This document shows positions 60,101-64,000 of a stretch of 64,000 nt of DNA, in pieces; position 1 is the stretch's first letter, and every line of letters begins with the position of its first letter. Both the position numbers and the translations under genes were made by a program. The notes under the pieces were generated by a model. That model did not search any database. It was given only the letters and a program-made list of their open reading frames with translations, and was not told the origin of the DNA. Where the stretch lies: assembly GCF_037975245.1 (NCBI RefSeq), contig NC_092569.1, forward strand, positions 22,656,168 through 22,720,167, written 5' to 3'. Origin of the DNA: Apostichopus japonicus. Lineage: Eukaryota; Echinodermata; Holothuroidea; Aspidochirotida; Stichopodidae.

Positions 60101-63100
60101 TTGATGTAGGCCTATACTTATTCATATTTGTTCTTACTTTCATTCATCTACAAAAGTATGTGATTTGTGGTTATGTTCGCGTATTGTTCCACAATTTCCC
60201 ACCATGAAAAGAAATGTTTTTTTATTTACAAACAAAATTCACGAGATCCTATTTAAATGCCTCGATTAAATTTCACCTTCTTAACTTCAAAAGCCATTGA
60301 CATTCATTCTTCTCAACTGCTCCTTCATTGAATGTCTTAATCAGGCTTAGAAAAGCTAAGGATGACAAAGGCAAAAAGTAAATAAAACATGTTCTGAATT
60401 TAAAATAAAAGAATAGACCAGCATACGTAAAATGTATCTCGTCGTAATATGATCAATTAAATCATATTTTGTGTGTAGCTTCAAGAAAGTAGAATATTGT
60501 ATAAAAACTCAAACAGAACAAATTGTAAAAATCGAAATCAATGTTTTGTAAGAAGGACCTTTTCTTTGTCACTTAAAGTTAAAGGATCGGTGACCAAATT
60601 TTTTTTTATTAAAACATTTTTGGCCACCAATAATTTGTCAGACATAAAACAGTCTCGTCAATATGAGTTTTTTTTTAGGGAAATAATCAATTCCTACTTA
60701 TTCTTGGTAATGCTCGGTATCGCCTCATAACGTTATAACGTCATTATATTTTCAACTTTTAAGTTCCTGTGATACTCGCTTCACCAGTGCAAAGCTATGT
60801 CAATCGTAGGTAAGCTGCGAATTGCGACCTTCGTTTCAGAACAAAACAAAATTAAGAAACGGATGAAAAGTGTACTGTCAAATTAATTTCTAAGAGTAAA
60901 GCGTTCAACTATATACTTGTAAGATAAAGTATTTCGCAACGTAATATACAACCATTTTGATGTAGGCCTATACTTATAAATATTTGTTCTTACTTTCATT
61001 TATCTACAAAGGTATGTGATTTGTGGTTATGTTCGCGTATTCCACACAATTTCCTACCATAAAAAAAAGTTTTTTATTTACAAACAAAATTCACGAGATC
61101 CTAAGTAAGTGTGAAACATTGAATTGTACTATAAAAACAAAGAAAACACATACTTTGTTAATTCCGTTAATTCCAATGAAATTTGAAAATCATATATGTC
61201 TGATACTTTTATGAGTATTGATCATACATCATACAAAGTAATATGATTCGCGATCAATATTATTCTTGATTCAACAGATCGTAACCCATTCCAGCAAATG
61301 TCTTATACAAATGCTAAGACCTTATTCATTGCGGTTTTGAACAATATTAATTCCGATAGCTTTTCTCGACTACTCACTTAGATTAAAAGATCCATTTGGA
61401 GGATACATTTGGAAAGACCTTACATCGAACTAAATAGGCTGATATTTTTTTAAATATTCGAAAATTCAACATTTGTTGATTTGATCTTCTTTTTCTTTAT
61501 GTCAGACTCTTGATAATTAAGATCACAGCGAATGTATGTTTGTATTTTAACACTGACAGTATATTGCTGAACATTGATACTTAATATATTGACGATACGT
61601 TTGTACCTAGAGGCTACCTCTGTGTATTATTGTTACGTTAGCTTGGCGATAATATTAGTTATTGGTATACATTTCTTAACCGAGTATGTCATAGTAACTT
61701 TAAAAAGGCACCTGACTATACCTAAATTTGATCACAACTAACAGTTACACCAATCCCATACTCGTAGATACATAAATTTTACGTTTTTTTATTGTTTATA
61801 ACAACACAAAATAAAGTGTTACTTAGAAAAAAAAGAAAAACCGTAAGATAACAAAAATGAAGGAAGTTTTAATGCCACAACTTGTTGTCAGCCAGCAGAA
61901 GATTTTGCATTTTTCATAAACTATCTAGTCATTAAAATTTTCCTCTGAATTTTAATACACCGTTTTCGATTGTAAAAAAAAAAAGTATTTCCTTCTCAAA
62001 ATAAACTGAAATTCCGGAGCAATGTCAGTGTCTGTTTTTGTTTTAATGAAAAATACAATAGTAACAATTCATTTAAAGGGAATGCCACTTATAAGTTTTT
62101 CTAAAAAATATGTGTCGTAATTTATTTATTCTGTATCATTAGCTAACAAATCTATACTTGAATTTGCTATTTCTGGTTCCGTTGTCACTTTACAAAAAAA
62201 GGGGGTGTTGATATGTGTTTACAACATAACCTGAAATTACATGTGCATTGTGCAATATTTGTCACTTCATTGATTTCGTTATGTTTTACACAGCTGGTAC
62301 GAACATTTTAAATCTTCCCACTCCCTAACACCTCAAAAAATAGTAATATATTAAGTTTTCAATGTCAACATAACAACCGTATTAGGAAATTATCAGGATT
62401 TAATTCAGTAAGGTTATAATTATATTGTTTCCCTGTAGATATAAAGCTCTTACAGCATGTAAACGAAATAAGTGCATTTTCGCTTTAACTGTCTCGTCAA
62501 TTTCTTTCTCTTCAGTGTAAAATTTCAAATGCAAAGATTGAGATTGATCTCTGTTTAGAAAGAACGACAATGCCTATATCAATTATTTTTTTGTCAACCA
62601 GGAACCTTTAAGATTGGGGAATGCAAGTTAGAATTGTAGAAGGAAGAGTTATTGTTGTAAAAACGTAAACACAACAGAGTACAATCATTTTCATCTGCTA
62701 GTCTAGTCTACACATTTAATTTGCATCTTAATTCATTATCATTCGAGCGTTGTCTAATGAGCCCTCGAAGGATTTATGAGTACTGATTATTTATAGTGGA
62801 GCTAGGCTGTTTATCTGAATTCTGTTTAGTGTTAACCTATACCATGTCTCTTTTAACGGTACATTACAAATATCTGTATTAACACTTCTAATAGATTCAA
62901 ACACTCCATGCCTTGGCGATACATGTTTTCATCCTCCCACTCCCGTTGTTTGAGAGAGGAATGTGTGAGCTTGTTAGCTTAATGTTTGAAATGGACAACT
63001 CGAGTAAAGATAAAAGCGAGTCGAGTGATTTGTGTTCATCATCGGTCCCCCTCTCTGCCCTCTCATTTCAATTGGAATACATTTTTCTTTCTAATTTTAA

Positions 63101-64000
63101 ATGAACCAATTTCAATAATTTCAATTTCAATAGCAATATTGTTGCACCCATAGAGTAACTGACATCTTCGCTATCCCCAAATCTATCCAACCGGCAATCA
63201 CTACTTGTTTTTTTAGTTGATGTATTCAAGTAGGCCCAGTAAGTATTTCCAGTAATACTTTTCAACGTAAATGGGACACATATTTCACATTGACTCGGAA
63301 ATATAATGAGAACTTGTTTTCAAAAAAAGTTTGAAATCTTGTTTTCAGAGCTTGATATCCAGAGGTCACTGATTCGAATCATGTTCTATCCAAAAGCTTC
63401 TTTGCTCTATTCCATTGTTTAAAACAACAAAGTCACTTTCCTGTTATTCATTTACATGTATATATCTTTTTTCTTCGGTTAGAGTGCCCAACAGACAAGT
63501 GATGGATCTACTAATGGAAAGATATTAGGTGAGTGATGCTTACCCCTCTTGATTCCAAATATGTAATTTAAATATAGTAAACCCTTGTTACATTATATTT
63601 ATCATGTAAACAACACATGCATTAGGGCGTGATTTTTTTTTTTTTTTGGGGGGGGGGGTGGTTCGCCTGAAGTATTAGTGGACGAGAATGGAAGAGGAGG
63701 TAAGGTGTTTTGGAGCATTCAAATAGAAATCTATCTTAATTTAACAGTTAAACAAGACAGTCGATATAACTCATGTTAGATTTGTATGTATAGTGTAAAG
63801 TACGCAGTGTTAGGTTGTGCTGTTAGAGTAACTTTTTTCTGCAAAACTACAAGTGTGAGACCTTTCGGATAGTTGAAATTAAGAACGTGTTGTATGCAAT
63901 ATATGTAAACCAATATCAAAAATGCAAAGTAAAAAAATAATGTGGACAATTTTTTTTATTTATTTCTTTGCTTTTTAGGTTCATCATCATTTTTCTTCTA
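57114..64000 (+). CDS. FReP gene 3, partial: exons 1, 2 and start of 3
   Basis: Exon 1 at 57114-57191, exon 2 at 63483-63528, exon 3 from 63979 to beyond the window edge. All three match gene 2 in length, phase and splice sites. Visible protein differences are one residue in the signal core (F to V) and one in the linker (G to S). The rest is expected to the right: presumably half-FBG, TIL, EGF-like and FBG, but that is inference. No lesion is seen. Intron 1 is 6.3 kb. Confidence 0.85.
58762..61105 (+). repeat. Three-unit tandem array in intron 1 of FReP gene 3
   Basis: Units start at 58762, 59510 and 60257 and each covers AAATTTCACCTTCT to ACGAGATCCTA, about 747 bases in the first two. Gene 2 has one such unit near 33996-34770. 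The third unit keeps a segment near 60715-60850 also present in gene 2 (CACCAGTGCAAAGCTATGTC); the first two have instead a GAGACGAAACGAAAC stretch. Open frames inside are repeat by-products. Confidence 0.88.
63483..63528 (+). CDS. FReP gene 3, exon 2 (linker)
   Basis: 46 bases encoding [15 protein letters not shown] plus one base. Same acceptor and donor context as 37156-37201. Confidence 0.85.
63979..64000 (+). CDS. FReP gene 3, exon 3 start, cut by the window edge
   Basis: After CTTTTTAG, 22 bases identical to the start of exon 37617-37789, encoding S-S-S-F-F-F-Y. Confidence 0.8.

Larger units (their letters stand above)
56145..64000 (+). repeat. Tandem gene duplication block, copy 2 (5' part of FReP gene 3)
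   Basis: Partner of 30553-37640, offset about 25.6 kb and continuing past the window. Longer than copy 1 because of the three-unit array at 58762-61105, though it lacks the intron 1 array found in copy 1. Confidence 0.88.

Noticed and set aside
1-64000. CRISPR arrays, bacterial operons, riboswitches
   Set aside because: All regular repeats are long tandem or transposon-type units, and genes have spliced eukaryotic structure.

Overview
The window reads as AT-rich nuclear DNA from a metazoan. It has intron-split genes with GT/AG boundaries, non-LTR retrotransposons, a tRNA-headed SINE, hairpin elements and no operons. The genes encode secreted fibrinogen-related proteins (FReD/FBG domain) joined to TIL (trypsin-inhibitor-like, cysteine-rich) and EGF-like modules. 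Such families expand in marine invertebrate deuterostomes and molluscs. A sea cucumber or related echinoderm is my best guess, an inference from the protein style only.

Layout, left to right. 1255-7666 (+) is FReP gene 1; its signal-peptide exon is not visible and probably lies left of the window. It encodes half-FBG, TIL, three EGF-like modules and a full FBG. It carries a one-base frameshift in a G run and an in-frame TAA in its last exon. 9750-11013 (+) holds decayed pieces of a Polinton/adintovirus-like DNA element: the capsid C-terminus and a packaging ATPase. 11-20 kb is gene-poor and has a SINE, a large inverted repeat, tandem and segmental duplications, and one orphan signal-peptide exon at 16081. 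20548-25596 (-) is a dead L1/Tx1-type LINE with visible target-site duplications. 28157-29262 (-) is a 5'-truncated relative.

31467-42042 (+) is FReP gene 2. Eight exons splice in frame into a predicted 536-residue secreted protein: signal peptide, linker, half-FBG, TIL, EGF-like, full FBG. 44447-53035 repeats the DNA seen at 20030-27740. It is interrupted by a 1.5 kb insertion and by a nearly open single-ORF CR1/Jockey-group LINE (47059-50760, -). 55628 holds a decayed terminal FBG exon. 57114 to the right edge is FReP gene 3, a close paralogue of gene 2 with exons 1, 2 and the start of exon 3. Genes 2 and 3 lie in a tandem duplication with a period of about 25 kb.

The proteins are probably secreted lectin-like or extracellular recognition factors. 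Module borders share compatible splice phases, so exons can be duplicated, fused or swapped in frame, and gene 1 shows this directly. No CRISPR array, rRNA or standard tRNA gene was seen.
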